DNA of 64,000 nt from Marinobacter zhejiangensis (GCF_900114775.1 NZ_FOUE01000001.1:1-64000), one strand, 5' to 3'. Shown: positions 17,622 through 26,434, counted from the stretch's first letter. The notes: generated from the letters alone by a model not told the origin. Numbers and translations: made by a program.

Positions 17622-18830
17622 TCAGCGATCCAACAATTCAATCCAGTGACTGACCGGCACCGGTGACTTGCTGCCGATATGCATCTGGCAACCAATGTTG
17701 GCGGTGGCAATCATCGCCGGGTTGTCCACCGTCAGCGCCTTGATCTTGTTGTCGAGCAGTCGCTGGCTCAACTCCGGTTGGGTAATGGAGTAAGTACCCG
17801 CTGAGCCGCAGCAAAGATGCTTGTCGGTGGTCTCCGCCAGCTCAACCCCCGCCTTGCGCAACACCTGCTCCACCGTGCCGCTCTGTTTCATCGCATGCTG
17901 CAGGGTGCAGGGACAATGGAACGCGACCTTGCCGGTTTGCTGCCGAACCTTCAGCGGCTCCAGGTCCTGCTTCAGCAGGAAAGCCCCCAGATCGATGGTC
18001 AGCTCGCTGACCCGCTTGGCGCGGGCGGCATAGACCGGGTCGTCCTTCAGCAGGTGACCGTAATCCTGCACCATGGCACCACAGCCAGACGCCGTCATGA
18101 TGAGCGCTTCGGCACCCGCCTCGATGGCCGGCCACCAGGCGTCGATGTTCCGCCGCATGGCATTCAGGCCATCGTCATGGTTCGACAGGTGGTAATTGAC
18201 CGCGCCACAGCAACCCGCTTCCGGCGCCTCGACCATGGTAATGCCCAGCCGGTCCAGCACCCGCGCCGCCGACGCATTGGTGTTCGGCGTTGCCGACGGC
18301 TGCACACAGCCCGCCAGTGCCAGCACAATGCGCTCATGGCTGGCTGCCGGCCATGGGTTCGGATGCTGCCGCGGCGGCACCTTGGTCTTCAGGGCCTTAG
18401 GCAGCAGCGGCTGGAACAGTTGCCCCAGCCGCAACAACAGACCAAACAGGCGACGGTTGGGCAGCACACGGGCCAGGGCCAAGCGCAGGTAGCGCTCCTT
18501 CGCCGGTCGTTCGACCTGCTTCTCCATCAGGCCACGGCTGATGTCCACCAGACGGCCATATTCAACGCCGGACGGACAGGTGGTCTCACAGCTGCGACAG
18601 GTGAGGCAACGGTCCAGGTGTTGGCGGGTTTTCTCGGTCACCTCCCCGCCTTCCAGAAACTGTTTCATCAGGTAGATACGGCCGCGGGGGCCGTCCCGCT
18701 CATCGTTGAGTTCCTGGTAGGTCGGACAGGTCGCGGTACAGAAGCCGCAATGGACACAGGCCCGCAGAATCGCTTCGGCTTCCTGGCCTTCGGCGGTGTT
18801 GGAAAATTGAGAGACAAGATTGGTTTGCAT
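17622..18830 (-). CDS. glcF: Glycolate oxidase iron-sulfur subunit
   Basis: A 402-residue subunit carrying two [4Fe-4S] clusters (CVHCGFCTATCP near residue 28 and CLTCRSCETTCP near 80). Two CCG domains follow (GCCGAVNYH and CCGSAGTY), as in GlcF and heterodisulfide-reductase-like proteins. It moves electrons from the flavin subunits to the respiratory chain. The start MQTNLVSQF at 18830 matches GlcF and has AGGT upstream; a TTG two codons earlier is unlikely. It is the last gene of the glc/TRAP operon, 26 bases after glcE. Confidence 0.95.
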   Translation of the reverse strand: MQTNLVSQFSNTAEGQEAEAILRACVHCGFCTATCPTYQELNDERDGPRGRIYLMKQFLEGGEVTEKTRQHLDRCLTCRSCETTCPSGVEYGRLVDISRGLMEKQVERPAKERYLRLALARVLPNRRLFGLLLRLGQLFQPLLPKALKTKVPPRQHPNPWPAASHERIVLALAGCVQPSATPNTNASAARVLDRLGITMVEAPEAGCCGAVNYHLSNHDDGLNAMRRNIDAWWPAIEAGAEALIMTASGCGAMVQDYGHLLKDDPVYAARAKRVSELTIDLGAFLLKQDLEPLKVRQQTGKVAFHCPCTLQHAMKQSGTVEQVLRKAGVELAETTDKHLCCGSAGTYSITQPELSQRLLDNKIKALTVDNPAMIATANIGCQMHIGSKSPVPVSHWIELLDR

Positions 18831-18856
18831 GATCAACCTATTGGAAATGTCGACGA

Positions 18857-19921
18857 TTACAGCCAGCTATACAGCCGCCCGGGATTGAAGATACCGTCAG
18901 GATCGAAGGCACTTTTCAGCCGCTTCTGCAGCCCGGCCAGGACTTCCGGCTGGTGATGCATCACTTCGCCGTCACGGTTTCCGCCGCGGAACAGGCTGAC
19001 CTGGCCACCGGCTTCCCGTGCCCATTGCTGCAAGCGGGGTTTCTCGGCATCTCCTGAGTACCAGCGCTGGGCACCGGCCCAGTCAATCAGCCAGGCGCCA
19101 TCCAGCGGCGGCTGTTTGGCGGTGGCGCCGACCGAAAACCGCCAGAGCGGCTCGCTGCGGTTAAAGAACCCATGTTGCTGGTCACGAAGCTGCTGCCAGA
19201 AATCCTCGGCCTCTTCCAGCACCTCGCCCTCCCATTGACGGGCGGTGGCCTCCACGGCGGATTTGGCGCCGGACAGGCGTAGGTAGACCCGGCCATCGAG
19301 CCAGCACGCCGCCGATAACGGCTTTGGCTCCGCCGCCCGCGCATTCATGTACTCAATCACCTGGTCAGCCGCCATCTCACGCACCAGGGTCAGGCTTGCC
19401 GCCGGCTGAGGCATGACTTTCAGGCTGATTTCCGTCATCACCCCCAGCGTCCCCATGGCCCCCGCCTGTAACCGGGACACGTCATACCCGGCGACGTTCT
19501 TCATCACCTGACCGCCGAATTTAAGGTGCTCACCTTTACCGTTGATCAGCTTCACGCCCAGCACCTGATCCCGTACCGAACCCGCCCACGGCCGGGCCGG
19601 ACCAGACAGGTTGCAGGCCAGGGTTCCGCCGATGGTGGACTGGTCGCCAAAGCGTGGCGGCTCGAAGTGCAGGGACTGCCCCTGTTCCGCCAGCGTGGCT
19701 TCAATTTCCTTCAGGGTGGTCCCGGCACGAACCGTCAACACCAGTTCCACCGGATGGTAGTCAATGATGCCGCTGTGATCGGCCACATTCAGTTCGCTGG
19801 CATCAGGATCCGCAGCACGTCCCATGAAAGACTTGCTGCCTCCGGCCACAATGTTCAGTTTGGTACCCGCATTCCGGGCGCTCAGGACCTGGTCCTGAAT
19901 CTGTTTGGAGAGGTCAGCCAT
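18857..19921 (-). CDS. glcE: Glycolate oxidase FAD-binding subunit GlcE
   Basis: A 354-residue FAD-binding oxidoreductase subunit of the glycolate oxidase complex GlcDEF. NIVAGGSKSFMGR near the N-terminus and GTLACNLSGPAR with SVRDQVLGVKLINGKGE form the PCMH-type FAD-binding fold. The ATG at 19921 (MADLSKQIQDQV) overlaps the 3' end of glcD by 8 bases. A TTG 15 codons upstream, deeper inside glcD, gives extra low-complexity residues and was rejected. It is shorter than GlcD and lacks the full C-terminal domain, as expected for GlcE. Confidence 0.92.
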   Translation of the reverse strand: MADLSKQIQDQVLSARNAGTKLNIVAGGSKSFMGRAADPDASELNVADHSGIIDYHPVELVLTVRAGTTLKEIEATLAEQGQSLHFEPPRFGDQSTIGGTLACNLSGPARPWAGSVRDQVLGVKLINGKGEHLKFGGQVMKNVAGYDVSRLQAGAMGTLGVMTEISLKVMPQPAASLTLVREMAADQVIEYMNARAAEPKPLSAACWLDGRVYLRLSGAKSAVEATARQWEGEVLEEAEDFWQQLRDQQHGFFNRSEPLWRFSVGATAKQPPLDGAWLIDWAGAQRWYSGDAEKPRLQQWAREAGGQVSLFRGGNRDGEVMHHQPEVLAGLQKRLKSAFDPDGIFNPGRLYSWL

Positions 19922-21389
19922 GGGTGCTATCCGCGTTGGAGTGGATGTCGTGCTGTTTGTGCTCAAGGGAACGGTATTCCTGGCAGAAGCGCAGCGTCGG
20001 AACCCCCTTGCCGGGGTTGAGGATGCCGTCGGGATCGAACGCGGCTTTCACGTCACGGAACTGGGCCAGCTCATCATCATTGAACTGGATCGCCATCTGG
20101 CGGATTTTTTCCACCCCCACCCCATGCTCCCCGGTGATGCAGCCACCCACCGCCACACACAGTTCAAGGATTTTGCTGCCGAAGGCCTCGGTACGCTCGA
20201 ACTCGCCGGGCACGTTGGCATCAAACAGGATCAGTGGATGCAGGTTGCCATCGCCCGCGTGGAAAACGTTTGCCACCCGGAGGCCAAACTCCTCGGACAT
20301 CTTTTCCATTTCGGTCAGCACATGGGCGAGCTGGCTACGGGGAATGGTGCCATCCATGCAGTAGTAATCCGGTGAAATCCGCCCGACCGCCGGGAAGGCT
20401 GATTTCCGTCCCTTCCACAACAGGGCCCGTTCTTCCTCACTCTGGGATGTGCGCACCGACGTTGCCCCCAGCTTGCGGAACAGTGCCTCGGCCTGTTCGA
20501 TGTGTTCGTGGACTTCCTCTTCGGTGCCGTCAACTTCGCACAGCAACAACGCCTTGGCGTCCCGGGGATAGCCCGCCTTGGCAAAGTCGTCTGCCGCCAC
20601 GATGGCGTGGCCGTCCATCATCTCCAGTCCCCCCGGGATGATGCCGTGGGCAATGATGCCACCGACCGCGTCACCAGCCTGCTGTACATTGTCGAAGCCG
20701 GCCATGACCACCTGGGCGATTTCCGGCTTTGGCAACAGCTTGACCTGGACTTCGGTGACAATACCCAGCAGGCCTTCGGAGCCGGTCATCAACGCCATCA
20801 GGTCCATGCCGCAGCAATCAAGGCCGTCACTGCCGATGGTGACCAACTCACCGTCCACCGTCACCAACTCGACACTCAGCAGGTTATGGACCGTCAGACC
20901 GTACTTCAGGCAGTGCACACCGCCGGAATTCTCCGCCACGTTGCCGCCGATGGTGCAGGCAATCTGTGAGGACGGATCGGGCCCATAGTAGAGGCCAAAG
21001 CGGTCCGCGGCCTCACTGATGGCCAGGTTGCGAACACCCGGTTGCAGCCGGGCGCTGCGGGCCAGCGGGTCGATGGACAGGATGCGGTTGAACTTGGCCA
21101 GGGACAGGACAATACCTTCGGCATGGGGCATGGCACCGGCACTGAGCCCGGTTCCCGCACCCCGCGCCACCACCGGCACTTTGTGACGGGCACAGGTGCG
21201 CATCACGTCCTGAACCTGCGACACAGTTTCCGGAAGGACCACCAGTAACGGCATTTCGCAGTACATGGACATGCCATCGCACTCGTAGGGCTTCATGGTC
21301 TCGGCGTCGTCAATCACGAAGGCCGGATCGATGAATCCGCGGAAAAGCTCCGCCAGTTCGGCTTTGCTTATGGTTGGTTTTTCACTCAT
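19914..21389 (-). CDS. glcD: Glycolate oxidase catalytic FAD subunit GlcD
   Basis: A 491-residue FAD-linked 2-hydroxyacid dehydrogenase. It shows the PCMH FAD motifs VVARGAGTGLSAGAMPH and NVAENSGGVHCLKYGLT, and the C-terminal HAGDGNLHPLI and GEHGVGVEK motifs with active-site histidines. It oxidises glycolate (possibly D-lactate) to the 2-oxoacid. The tail after about residue 470 (SLEHKQHDIHSNADSTHG) is longer than in E. coli and overlaps glcE. It lies 38 bases after the GlcG-like gene. Confidence 0.95.
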   Translation of the reverse strand: MSEKPTISKAELAELFRGFIDPAFVIDDAETMKPYECDGMSMYCEMPLLVVLPETVSQVQDVMRTCARHKVPVVARGAGTGLSAGAMPHAEGIVLSLAKFNRILSIDPLARSARLQPGVRNLAISEAADRFGLYYGPDPSSQIACTIGGNVAENSGGVHCLKYGLTVHNLLSVELVTVDGELVTIGSDGLDCCGMDLMALMTGSEGLLGIVTEVQVKLLPKPEIAQVVMAGFDNVQQAGDAVGGIIAHGIIPGGLEMMDGHAIVAADDFAKAGYPRDAKALLLCEVDGTEEEVHEHIEQAEALFRKLGATSVRTSQSEEERALLWKGRKSAFPAVGRISPDYYCMDGTIPRSQLAHVLTEMEKMSEEFGLRVANVFHAGDGNLHPLILFDANVPGEFERTEAFGSKILELCVAVGGCITGEHGVGVEKIRQMAIQFNDDELAQFRDVKAAFDPDGILNPGKGVPTLRFCQEYRSLEHKQHDIHSNADSTHG

Positions 21390-21427
21390 AGGATCAAGCT
21401 CGACAGAAGTGTCTTTCGAAAGGGCTC

Positions 21428-21853
21428 TTACTTGCGTTGGGACAGAAAGTGGTCAATACCGGCCTGGGCACAGTCCATGTCCTGTTGCGGAGTACCCGAA
21501 CTGAGACCGATACCACCAACCACTTCACCATCGACCAATACCGGCAGACCACCGCCCACCACGGACAGGCGGCCACCCAAGGCCGTGTGGATACCGAACA
21601 CCAAATTGCCCGGCACACAGGCCTGGTTGTATTCGTGGGTCGCCTTGCGCGCCGCCGCGGCGGTAAACGCCTTGTCCTGTGCGACGGTAATGCTGGTGAC
21701 TTTGCCGCCATCCATGCGCTCAAACGCCAGCAGGTTGCCCGATTCATCGGTGACCGCAATGCACATGGGCACACCGATTTCGGCCGCCCGGGCAGAAGCA
21801 CCAGAAACCAGGAGCTGGGCATCCGCCCGGTCCAGCCGATTCAGAGTTAACAT
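21428..21853 (-). CDS. glcG: GlcG/HbpS family protein
   Basis: A 141-residue DUF336 protein of the GlcG/HbpS family (PF03928). The conserved core is VPMCIAVTDESGNLLAFERMDGG, with GGLPVLVDGEVVGGIGLSSG near the C-terminus. Members bind haem or act as accessory proteins, and GlcG is encoded with glycolate oxidase in enterobacteria; its exact role is not established. A strong GGGAGGA ribosome binding site lies before the ATG at 21853; a TTG one codon earlier was rejected. It is located between dctM and glcD in the same operon. Confidence 0.88.
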   Translation of the reverse strand: MLTLNRLDRADAQLLVSGASARAAEIGVPMCIAVTDESGNLLAFERMDGGKVTSITVAQDKAFTAAAARKATHEYNQACVPGNLVFGIHTALGGRLSVVGGGLPVLVDGEVVGGIGLSSGTPQQDMDCAQAGIDHFLSQRK

Positions 21854-21872
21854 CAATCATTCCTCCCGTTAA

Positions 21873-23411
21873 TTAGCCATACACCAGGTTCGGCAACCAG
21901 GTCACCAGCGCCGGGAACAGGATGCACAGCAGTAATCCAAGGGCCTGCAGGGCCAGGAAAGCCAGTGCTGACCGGAAAATCGTCGCCATGGAGATCTCCG
22001 GTGGGCACACCCCTCGTATGTAAAACAGCGCATAGCCGAACGGCGGACTCAGGAAGGACATCTGCATGTTGACGAGGTACAGCACCCCGAACCACAGCAC
22101 GACATCCTTACCAGGCACCGCCGGCAAGCCAAACAGCCCATCAAACGTCAGCGCCTCGACAATGGGGATAAAGATCGGCACCGCCAGCAGCAGAATGCCA
22201 ACCCAATCCAGGAACATCCCCAGAATCACCAGCAACACCATCAGCAGGAACAGGATTCCATAGGGCGACAGGCCGGTTCCCAGAATGGAATCGGTAATAA
22301 AGGTCTGCCCCCCCTGCAGGATGTAGAAGCCAACGAATACCGACGCGCCGAACATGATCCAGAGCACCATGGCCGACGCCTTGGCGGTTGTCACCGACGC
22401 TTCTTTCAGGGTGGCGACGGAAAACGCCTTATGCTTCCAGGCCACCAGAATGGCGCCAAACGAGCCGATACCCGCCGCTTCCACCGGTGTCGCGATGCCA
22501 CCAAACAACAGCCCTAAAACCAGTCCAACCAGGAAGATCGGAGCAATGAGGTCCTTGAGCAGCCGTAGCTTATCGGCCAGCCCAATACGTTCATCCTTTG
22601 GCACGGCGGGCCCCAGCGACGGTTTCATCCAGGTGCGAATGAGCACGTAAGCGATGTACATCACCGACAGCATCAGGCCGGGCACTACCGCACCCAGGTA
22701 CAGCTCCCCCACCGACTGTTGTGCGACGACGGCGTAGAGAATCGCGAGGATGGACGGCGGAATCAGGATACCGAGGGTGCCCCCCGCCATGATCGAGCCG
22801 AGGGCGATCTGGTGGTCATAGCCCCGTTTGAGCATCGCCGGCAAGGCGATGATCCCCATGGTCACCACGGCCGCGCCAATCACCCCCACCATGGCAGCAA
22901 GAATGGTTGACGCCAGAATGGTGGCAGTAGCCAGGCCACCGCTGAGCCCGCCCATCCACTTGTAGACCACGTTGAACATTTCTTCGATCAGCCCGGCCCG
23001 CTCCAGCATCGACGCCATGAAGATAAACAGTGGAATCGCAGCCAGGTCCGAGTTGGTCATCATCGGGAAAATCCGGCTGGGAATGATGTTGAGCATCAGG
23101 CTGTCGCCGACCAGGTAGATGAACACCACACCAAGACCGCCGGTCACAAACGCCAGCGGCAACCCCATCATCAGGGCCACCAGCAGGGAACCGAACATCA
23201 AGTAAGTCAGCGGCCCGATCTCTACATTCGCCAGGCTGCCGGATAGACGAAACAGGAAATACTCATCCGAAAACGGGTCGTAGAACAGAATGTTGATGGT
23301 TTCAACCAGCACGATGAGGCCAAGGGTCACCGTCGCCAGGATCATCAACCAGGTGCCCAGCTTGCCAGTCAGCGACCCGGCATCCCGGGTATTTGCCGTA
23401 TTGGAAGTCAT
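21873..23411 (-). CDS. dctM: TRAP transporter large membrane subunit
   Basis: A 512-residue DctM-type permease with about 12-14 hydrophobic segments. It contains GGTLGILIPPSI, a hallmark of the ion-transporter superfamily, and GGIATPVEAAGIG. It imports a carboxylate driven by a sodium gradient together with DctQ and DctP. The start MTSNTANT overlaps the dctQ stop by an ATGA junction, so the longer upstream frame (38 extra codons inside dctQ) was rejected. The link with glcDEF suggests glycolate, lactate or a related 2-hydroxyacid as substrate, an inference. Confidence 0.93.
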   Translation of the reverse strand: MTSNTANTRDAGSLTGKLGTWLMILATVTLGLIVLVETINILFYDPFSDEYFLFRLSGSLANVEIGPLTYLMFGSLLVALMMGLPLAFVTGGLGVVFIYLVGDSLMLNIIPSRIFPMMTNSDLAAIPLFIFMASMLERAGLIEEMFNVVYKWMGGLSGGLATATILASTILAAMVGVIGAAVVTMGIIALPAMLKRGYDHQIALGSIMAGGTLGILIPPSILAILYAVVAQQSVGELYLGAVVPGLMLSVMYIAYVLIRTWMKPSLGPAVPKDERIGLADKLRLLKDLIAPIFLVGLVLGLLFGGIATPVEAAGIGSFGAILVAWKHKAFSVATLKEASVTTAKASAMVLWIMFGASVFVGFYILQGGQTFITDSILGTGLSPYGILFLLMVLLVILGMFLDWVGILLLAVPIFIPIVEALTFDGLFGLPAVPGKDVVLWFGVLYLVNMQMSFLSPPFGYALFYIRGVCPPEISMATIFRSALAFLALQALGLLLCILFPALVTWLPNLVYG

Positions 23412-24112
23412 ACTGTCGGCTCCTGTCCCAGGCGGACAAACAGAACAATGTCCTTGATGAGTTTCGACAGTCCCGCCAGTAAGATCAGCACTGAGCCCAG
23501 CACCATCATGCCTTTGACCGGCCAATACTGGATGCCCCAGGTTTCAACCGTGGTTTCGTGCATCGAGTAGGAGTTCACGAAAAAGGTCCAGGAGGTGATC
23601 AACAACGCCAACGCAAAGATAAAGAAGAACATGGAGGTAAAAATATCCATGCCCACACGCCCCCTTACCGGCAGGAGGTTGTACAACACATCGACCCGTA
23701 CATGGGCACCGTGCAACAGGGCAAAGGCCCCGGCCAGCAGGTATTGCATCCCCAACAGCAGGAAACTGGCTTCATGCACCCAGATGGTGGGCATGTTGAA
23801 CAGGTAACGCATCACTACTTCGAAAAAATAGAAACAGACCGCATTGACGGTCCAGAACGCGACGAACAAACCGGATTTGTCGCTGATCCAGTCAATCGCC
23901 CGGGTAAACCAGTTGCCTTCAAACTGCAACGCAATCAGCGGATCATCCTCCGCCTGCAGCTCGCCCATGACCGGGTGTCCGATCTCTTGTTCTGCATCCC
24001 TGCCTTTACCGGTCCAGCGGTCCAACGCCATCAGTATCAGTGGCATAACCGCCAGCCACCCCCAATAGAACCAGTGCGGTAAGACAAAACCAAAGCCTTC
24101 CAGATCAGACAT
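23408..24112 (-). CDS. dctQ: TRAP transporter small membrane subunit
   Basis: A 234-residue DctQ-type protein, longer than the usual 160-200 residues. An extra N-terminal hydrophobic segment (HWFYWGWLAVMPLILMALD) and a charged linker precede the four-helix core. WVHEASFLLLGMQYLLAGAFALL and HVRVDVLYN are recognisable DctQ elements. It bridges the binding protein and DctM. It couples to dctM by ATGA and follows a hairpin after dctP. Confidence 0.9.
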   Translation of the reverse strand: MSDLEGFGFVLPHWFYWGWLAVMPLILMALDRWTGKGRDAEQEIGHPVMGELQAEDDPLIALQFEGNWFTRAIDWISDKSGLFVAFWTVNAVCFYFFEVVMRYLFNMPTIWVHEASFLLLGMQYLLAGAFALLHGAHVRVDVLYNLLPVRGRVGMDIFTSMFFFIFALALLITSWTFFVNSYSMHETTVETWGIQYWPVKGMMVLGSVLILLAGLSKLIKDIVLFVRLGQEPTV

Positions 24113-24129
24113 GGGACAAAACCTCAGTC

Positions 24130-24152
24130 GCGGGGAGGTCTCGCCTCCCCGC
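24130..24152 (-). other. Hairpin between dctP and dctQ
   Basis: A perfect 9-bp stem (GCGGGGAGG, loop of 5, CCTCCCCGC) lies between the binding-protein and membrane-subunit genes. There is no strong T-tract on the minus strand. Such stem-loops often reduce downstream expression or protect the upstream message, giving excess binding protein. Confidence 0.55.
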
Positions 24153-24153
24153 C

Positions 24154-24167
24154 TTGTTATTGTTGTT
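24154..24167 (-). promoter_or_regulatory. Double A-rich Hfq/Crc-like motif between dctP and dctQ
   Basis: On the coding strand AACAACAA and AATAACAA overlap by two bases, giving two AAnAAnAA matches immediately 5' of the hairpin and about 45 bases before dctQ. Confidence 0.4.
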
Positions 24168-24180
24168 CGTTCAACAGGCC

Positions 24181-25281
24181 TTACAGGCCCTCAATGTCTT
24201 CTTCATCGACGTAACCCACCAGTGGGTTCATCATGTACTTCAGCTGGATATCGAAAATGGCCCGGGCGTCCTCATCCTTGTTGGCCCACTTGAACCAGAT
24301 AGGAATGGCCGCTTCCCGGAAGCGCTCCATATCCTCCTGGGACAACCGCGACACCGTGCTGCCGGCTTCGGCAAACAATTCCATGGCCTCAACATTCCGG
24401 CGCTGAATGGCGAGGTAATGCAGCTGGGAATAGTTGCGGACTTCCCGCTCTACCAATGCCTGCAACTCTGGGCTCAGACTGTTCCAGGCCCGCAGGTTCA
24501 CAGTCAGGTCCATCAGGTCTACCGGCTGGTAAATCGACATCACCCCCGGTGGTCCAAACAGGATGTTGTCGGTCACCTGGGCGAACCCGAGTTCATAGTT
24601 CACCGCAGGCCCCACGTAGTCGGCAGCATCAATGGTGCCCTTCTCCAGCGCAGGAAAGATGTCGGAGCCCGGCAGGCTCACTGTTGACACCCCAAATTGC
24701 TGGAACACCTCGGCCACCATGCCGCCGGGGACCCGGATCTTCATTCCGCGCAGGTCATCCAGGCTGTTCACCGGTTCCTTGGAGTGAATGATGTTGGCGT
24801 CATGCTGAATGGGACCAACATAGAACAGACCGTACTTCTGGTAGATCTCCCGGGTTTTTTCCAGCATGCCCAGGGAATAGAACATGGTGTCCCACTGGTG
24901 CGGCTGGTCGGGCCCGGCCGGATAGGACGACAGGAACACAGATGCCGGGATCTTGCCGGACCAGTACAAGGTAAACGGGTTCATGCCCTGCAAGACGCCA
25001 TTACGAACCGCCTCAAACAGCGCGTTGTTATCTGCAGCCACCGCCTTGGCGGGAAAGCAGCGGAAAATCAGCTCCCCGCCGGATTTTTCCTCAATGCTGT
25101 TGCACCAGTCTTCAAACAGGTCATAGCCGACCGTACCGGCGTCCCAGACCGACTGGATTTTCCAGGTGGTCGCCGCCTGGGCCTGAGCGGCCCCAAAGGC
25201 CAGCGCTCCGGCCAAGATGACGTTCATCAATCGTCGTGCGTTGAATCGTTGCTTAACGCTATTCGCTAATGCTGTATTCAT
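24181..25281 (-). CDS. dctP: TRAP transporter substrate-binding protein
   Basis: A 366-residue periplasmic binding protein with a signal peptide (AFGAAQAQA before ATTWKIQS). The segments GTVGYDLFEDWCNSIEE, AVRNGVLQGMNPFTLYWSGK and AADYVGPAVNYELGFAQV resemble the TakP/lactate-binding TRAP subgroup, which binds alpha-keto or 2-hydroxy acids. The ATG at 25281 has GGAG upstream; the longer frame adds 47 codons running back into the regulatory region. It is the first gene of the operon, divergent from the GntR regulator. The specific ligand is not visible from sequence. Confidence 0.9.
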   Translation of the reverse strand: MNTALANSVKQRFNARRLMNVILAGALAFGAAQAQAATTWKIQSVWDAGTVGYDLFEDWCNSIEEKSGGELIFRCFPAKAVAADNNALFEAVRNGVLQGMNPFTLYWSGKIPASVFLSSYPAGPDQPHQWDTMFYSLGMLEKTREIYQKYGLFYVGPIQHDANIIHSKEPVNSLDDLRGMKIRVPGGMVAEVFQQFGVSTVSLPGSDIFPALEKGTIDAADYVGPAVNYELGFAQVTDNILFGPPGVMSIYQPVDLMDLTVNLRAWNSLSPELQALVEREVRNYSQLHYLAIQRRNVEAMELFAEAGSTVSRLSQEDMERFREAAIPIWFKWANKDEDARAIFDIQLKYMMNPLVGYVDEEDIEGL

Positions 25282-25303
25282 GTTCCCATCTCCAGATCTG
25301 TTT

Positions 25304-25311
25304 TTGTTGTT
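25304..25311 (-). promoter_or_regulatory. A-rich Hfq/Crc-like motif before dctP
   Basis: AACAACAA on the coding strand, 23 bases upstream of the dctP ATG and just 5' of the GGAG ribosome binding site. Confidence 0.45.
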
Positions 25312-25429
25312 GGAGCCGAGGATTAACGCCCAATGCTTGATTGGTACGACAAAGAGTTGATGGCGGCAGCTTGCCACTATCGTTAATGATGATCGTAGGC
25401 GTTCCGGGGCAAGTCCAGACACAGCCCAT

Positions 25430-25442
25430 CTGGTCAGACCAG
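25430..25442. promoter_or_regulatory. Predicted GntR operator 1
   Basis: CTGGTCAGACCAG is a 13-bp perfect palindrome (odd centre) with the FadR-subfamily TGGTnnnACCA core. It lies about 150 bp upstream of dctP, in the divergent promoter region. Confidence 0.7.
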
Positions 25443-25541
25443 TTTTTGAAGCCTCCTCTCTGGACGGCCGCTGGCGCAGCCACCTATAGTGCTAGCGCGA
25501 GCCCCGATTCCAGGGAGCACGTATCGGGAATGACCGGAGGG

Positions 25542-25554
25542 CTGGTCCGACCAG
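25542..25554. promoter_or_regulatory. Predicted GntR operator 2
   Basis: CTGGTCCGACCAG repeats operator 1 with one change at the central trinucleotide. It ends 9 bases before the regulator's start codon, so binding there should block its own expression. Confidence 0.72.
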
Positions 25555-25563
25555 CATCAGACA

Positions 25564-26316
25564 ATGGCAATTAGACCCAAATCCACCGCCCATGAAATTG
25601 CCTACCGTCTGGAGCGGCAGATCCTCGACGGCAGCCTGGCACCGAATGAGAAAATCCCCTCGGAAAGACTGCTAGCCAGCCGCTTTGGCGTGTCCCGGGC
25701 GATTGTCCGGGAAGCCCTGCATGAACTGCAGGGCCGGGGCATCGTCGAGACTCACCACGGCAAGGGGTCCTTCGTTGCGTCGATGGTGCCGGAACCCCAG
25801 GAGGACAGCCCTCTGCTGGATCTCTTTGCCGGCCACCCCAGAACCCTCTATGACTTGCTGGAAGTGCGCGAGCAGCTTGAAGGTCAGGCCGCCTTCCTGG
25901 CGGCGCAGCGAGCCACGCAACGTGACCGTTACTTCATCGCCAAGGCCTACGAAAACATGACCAGCGCCGACCCGCTGACCAATGCCCGCCTGGACCACGC
26001 CTTTCACCAGGCCATTGTCGAAGCCTCCCACAATCCGGTGTTGGTGCATGTGCTGAGCAGCCTGAAGAATCTGATGCTGATGACGGTCCAGGCCTCAGTG
26101 GCCAACCTGAACCCCCGGGAGCACTTTCGCGACGTGATCAACAAGCAGCACCAGCGAATCTACAAGACCATCATGGCCGGGCAGGCCAAGGCCGCCCAGC
26201 GTGCCGCCATGACCCATGTCCGATACGTCAGTGAATCCATGCACACGCTGGAAGAGCTTGAACAAGGCATTATCTGGGTCAACCCGCAGAGTCCCGCCGA
26301 CGCCCACCAGCCCTGA
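25564..26316 (+). CDS. FadR-subfamily GntR regulator (GlcC/LldR-like)
   Basis: A 250-residue regulator. The N-terminal winged helix (EKIPSERLLASRFGVSRAIVREALHELQGRGIVETHHGKGSFV) is a textbook GntR domain. The C-terminal FCD domain carries likely metal-ligand residues, Asp and His in LDHAFHQAI and further His residues in the last helices. This fold senses small carboxylates. Divergent orientation from dctP and two matching palindromes indicate that it controls the TRAP-glc operon and itself. GlcC (glycolate) and LldR (lactate) are the closest known roles; the sequence cannot decide between them. Confidence 0.88.
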   Translation: MAIRPKSTAHEIAYRLERQILDGSLAPNEKIPSERLLASRFGVSRAIVREALHELQGRGIVETHHGKGSFVASMVPEPQEDSPLLDLFAGHPRTLYDLLEVREQLEGQAAFLAAQRATQRDRYFIAKAYENMTSADPLTNARLDHAFHQAIVEASHNPVLVHVLSSLKNLMLMTVQASVANLNPREHFRDVINKQHQRIYKTIMAGQAKAAQRAAMTHVRYVSESMHTLEELEQGIIWVNPQSPADAHQP

Positions 26317-26326
26317 TCCGAACGCA

Positions 26327-26359
26327 TTTAATCACCCTTTAATTACCCTTTAACCACCC
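26327..26359. repeat. Three tandem 11-bp repeats
   Basis: TTTAATCACCC, TTTAATTACCC and TTTAACCACCC follow each other without gaps, one helical turn each, just after the regulator gene and about 190 bp before the next gene. They could be a cooperative binding site. The 230-bp gap also holds the palindrome at 26435. Confidence 0.75.
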
Positions 26360-26434
26360 CGTGGCCCCAAAAGCCGACACACCGACCCCTTACGCAAACT
26401 GGTGCGCCCACCTGCCCTGTTAACCTCGTTGTTT

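Noticed and set aside
18831..18836. Upstream TTG start for glcF.
   Set aside because: Only two codons longer, overlaps the AGGT site, and the GlcF family starts at MQT.
23412..23525. 38-codon N-terminal extension of dctM.
   Set aside because: Lies inside dctQ in another frame; the ATGA junction at 23408-23411 is the normal coupled start.
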